Part shown: piece after piece, positions 63,801 through 64,000 of the stretch
How positions within the stretch are numbered: the first letter of the stretch is position 1
Layout: each line of letters starts with the position of its first letter
Origin: Alnus glutinosa
Lineage: Eukaryota; Streptophyta; Magnoliopsida; Fagales; Betulaceae
Direction: 5' to 3'
NCBI RefSeq assembly: GCF_958979055.1
Contig: NC_084896.1
Span: 27,390,001-27,454,000, forward strand
DNA length: 64,000 bases
Translations under genes and position numbers: made by a program
The notes under the pieces: generated by a model
What the model saw: the letters and a program-made list of their open reading frames with translations, nothing else
Told to the model about the DNA's origin: nothing
Databases searched by the model: none

Positions 63801-64000
63801 ATATTGCAAAGCAAATTTGACAGCAAGACTCGTACTTTTGCTCCAGATGAGGAGATACTTGAGGCACTGAAGAATAGTTCTGTTGGTCAGGATGCAGATT
63901 TCAAGCAAACCCAACAGTTGTATAGGCCTTTCTTGAGGTTCAAGAAGGATGAGGCAGTTGCACTAGGAGTTCAGGCTTTGGATTTGAGGCTACCATTTGG
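60900..64000 (+). CDS. LARS: cytosolic leucyl-tRNA synthetase, 3' end beyond window
   Basis: The frame opens with MASESGSVATEGGKS and stays open for 1033 codons to the window edge; a full plant cytosolic enzyme is roughly 1090 residues, so only the C-terminal tail is missing. It charges tRNA-Leu with leucine. Class I signatures are present: YPYMNGYLHLGH with HLGH at 68-71 and the KMSKS loop at 723-727 (NSEKMSKSTGN). The CP1 editing insert spans roughly 270-530. The coding part has no intron here. The start is favoured because it lies 19 bases after a good acceptor and no targeting peptide precedes it, consistent with a cytosolic form. Confidence 0.96.
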   Translation, partial: MASESGSVATEGGKSFARRDSLLQIERDVREWWEKEDIFRAEPRERPPEPGEKFFGNFPYPYMNGYLHLGHAFSLSKLEFAAAYHRLRGANVLLPFAFHCTGMPIKASADKLVREIQQFGDPPTFPHELDEEVDITQEAEDANGDAPPDTFKGKKSKVISKSSGQAFQWEIMRSFGLSDSEISQFQNPYNWLTYFPPLAREDLKAFGLGCDWRRSFITTDMNPFYDSFVRWQMRKLKSMGKIVKDVRYTIYSPLDGQPCADHDRATGEGVQPQEYTLIKMEVVSPFPSKLGVLEGRRVFLGAATLRPETMYGQTNAWVLPDGKYGAFEINDTEVFILTQRAALNLAYQNYSRIPEKPTCLVELTGYDLIGLPLRSPLSFNEIIYALPMLTILTDKGTGIVTSVPSDAPDDYMALHDLKSKPSLRAKYGVKDEWVLPFEMIPIIDIPEFGDRAAERVCKDMKIKSQNEKEKLAEAKKLTYLKGFTEGTMVAGEFAGSRVQEAKPLVRSKLLEMGLAIMYSEPEKRVVSRSGDDCVVALTDQWYITYGEPEWKKLAEKCLSTMNLFSDETRHGFEHTLGWLNQWACSRSFGLGTRIPWDEQYLVESLSDSTIYMAYYTIAHLLQNGDIYGSDTSLIKPEQMTDEVWDFIFCGGPCPKSSDISSSILTKMKQEFEYWYPFDVRVSGKDLIQNHLTFSIYNHTAIMSKNHWPRGFRCNGHIMLNSEKMSKSTGNFRTLHQAIEEFSADATRFALADAGDGVDDANFAFETANAAILRLTKEISWMEEVLAAKSSLRTGPPSTYADRVFANEINIAVKRTEQHYQNYMFREALKAGFFDLQSARDEYRFSCGAGGMNYDLACRFMDVQTRLITPICPHYAEYVWRTLLKMNGFVVKAGWPVADAPDLTLKSANKYLQDSIVLMRKLLQKQILGSKKAKKNDSPVTLLTEANRLTGLIYVNEQFHGWKADCLMILQSKFDSKTRTFAPDEEILEALKNSSVGQDADFKQTQQLYRPFLRFKKDEAVALGVQALDLRLPF

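Overview
The window is nuclear DNA of a flowering plant, most likely a woody eudicot. I cannot name the species. The evidence is plant-type genes (G-type lectin receptor kinases, RABA2 and RABD2 GTPases, plant eEF1B-gamma, cytosolic LeuRS, RLP24) with short exons, AT-rich GT-AG introns, telo-box promoters, and many plant transposons (Copia, Gypsy, L1-type LINE, hAT, PIF/Harbinger, SINE).

Layout. 1-4.4 kb: a truncated lectin receptor kinase fragment, then a full intronless lectin receptor kinase (LecRLK-1). 4.9-10.1 kb: RLP24, a 60S ribosome biogenesis factor, on the minus strand; its first coding intron carries a LINE. 8.1-12.7 kb: a 4.6-kb block, with a hAT element inside, set between perfect 43-bp direct repeats. 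12.7-24.3 kb: an unusual tandem array whose ~1.1-kb unit fuses a LINE 3' tail to a telo-box promoter/5'UTR-like sequence. It contains two orphan copies of RLP24 coding exon 1 and a hAT element with a perfect 8-bp target duplication. 24.9-28.6 kb: a segmental duplicate of 0.6-4.4 kb carrying LecRLK-2. 28.6-30.7 kb: decayed Copia sequence and a SINE. 32.2-33.6 kb: a small membrane-protein gene (minus). 35.0-38.0 kb: eEF1B-gamma (minus, 7 coding exons). 40.6-43.9 kb: RABA2 (plus). 45.2-50.3 kb: RABD2 (minus, 8 coding exons). 53.7 kb to the right edge: cytosolic leucyl-tRNA synthetase (plus). Its inferred 5'UTR intron of about 7 kb holds a Gypsy remnant and a nearly pristine Copia element with identical LTRs apart from one homopolymer base. 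The LeuRS reading frame starts at 60900 and runs off the window.

The housekeeping genes serve translation (RLP24, eEF1B-gamma, LeuRS) and vesicle traffic (RABA2, RABD2). They do not form an operon-like system. The lectin kinases are a local, recently expanded defence or self-recognition type family. The most notable points are the chimeric LINE/promoter array next to RLP24, the loss of a conserved Arg-Pro pair in LecRLK-2, and the young Copia with a single in-frame stop and a short deletion in its reverse transcriptase. I found no CRISPR array, rRNA, tRNA gene or organellar block.
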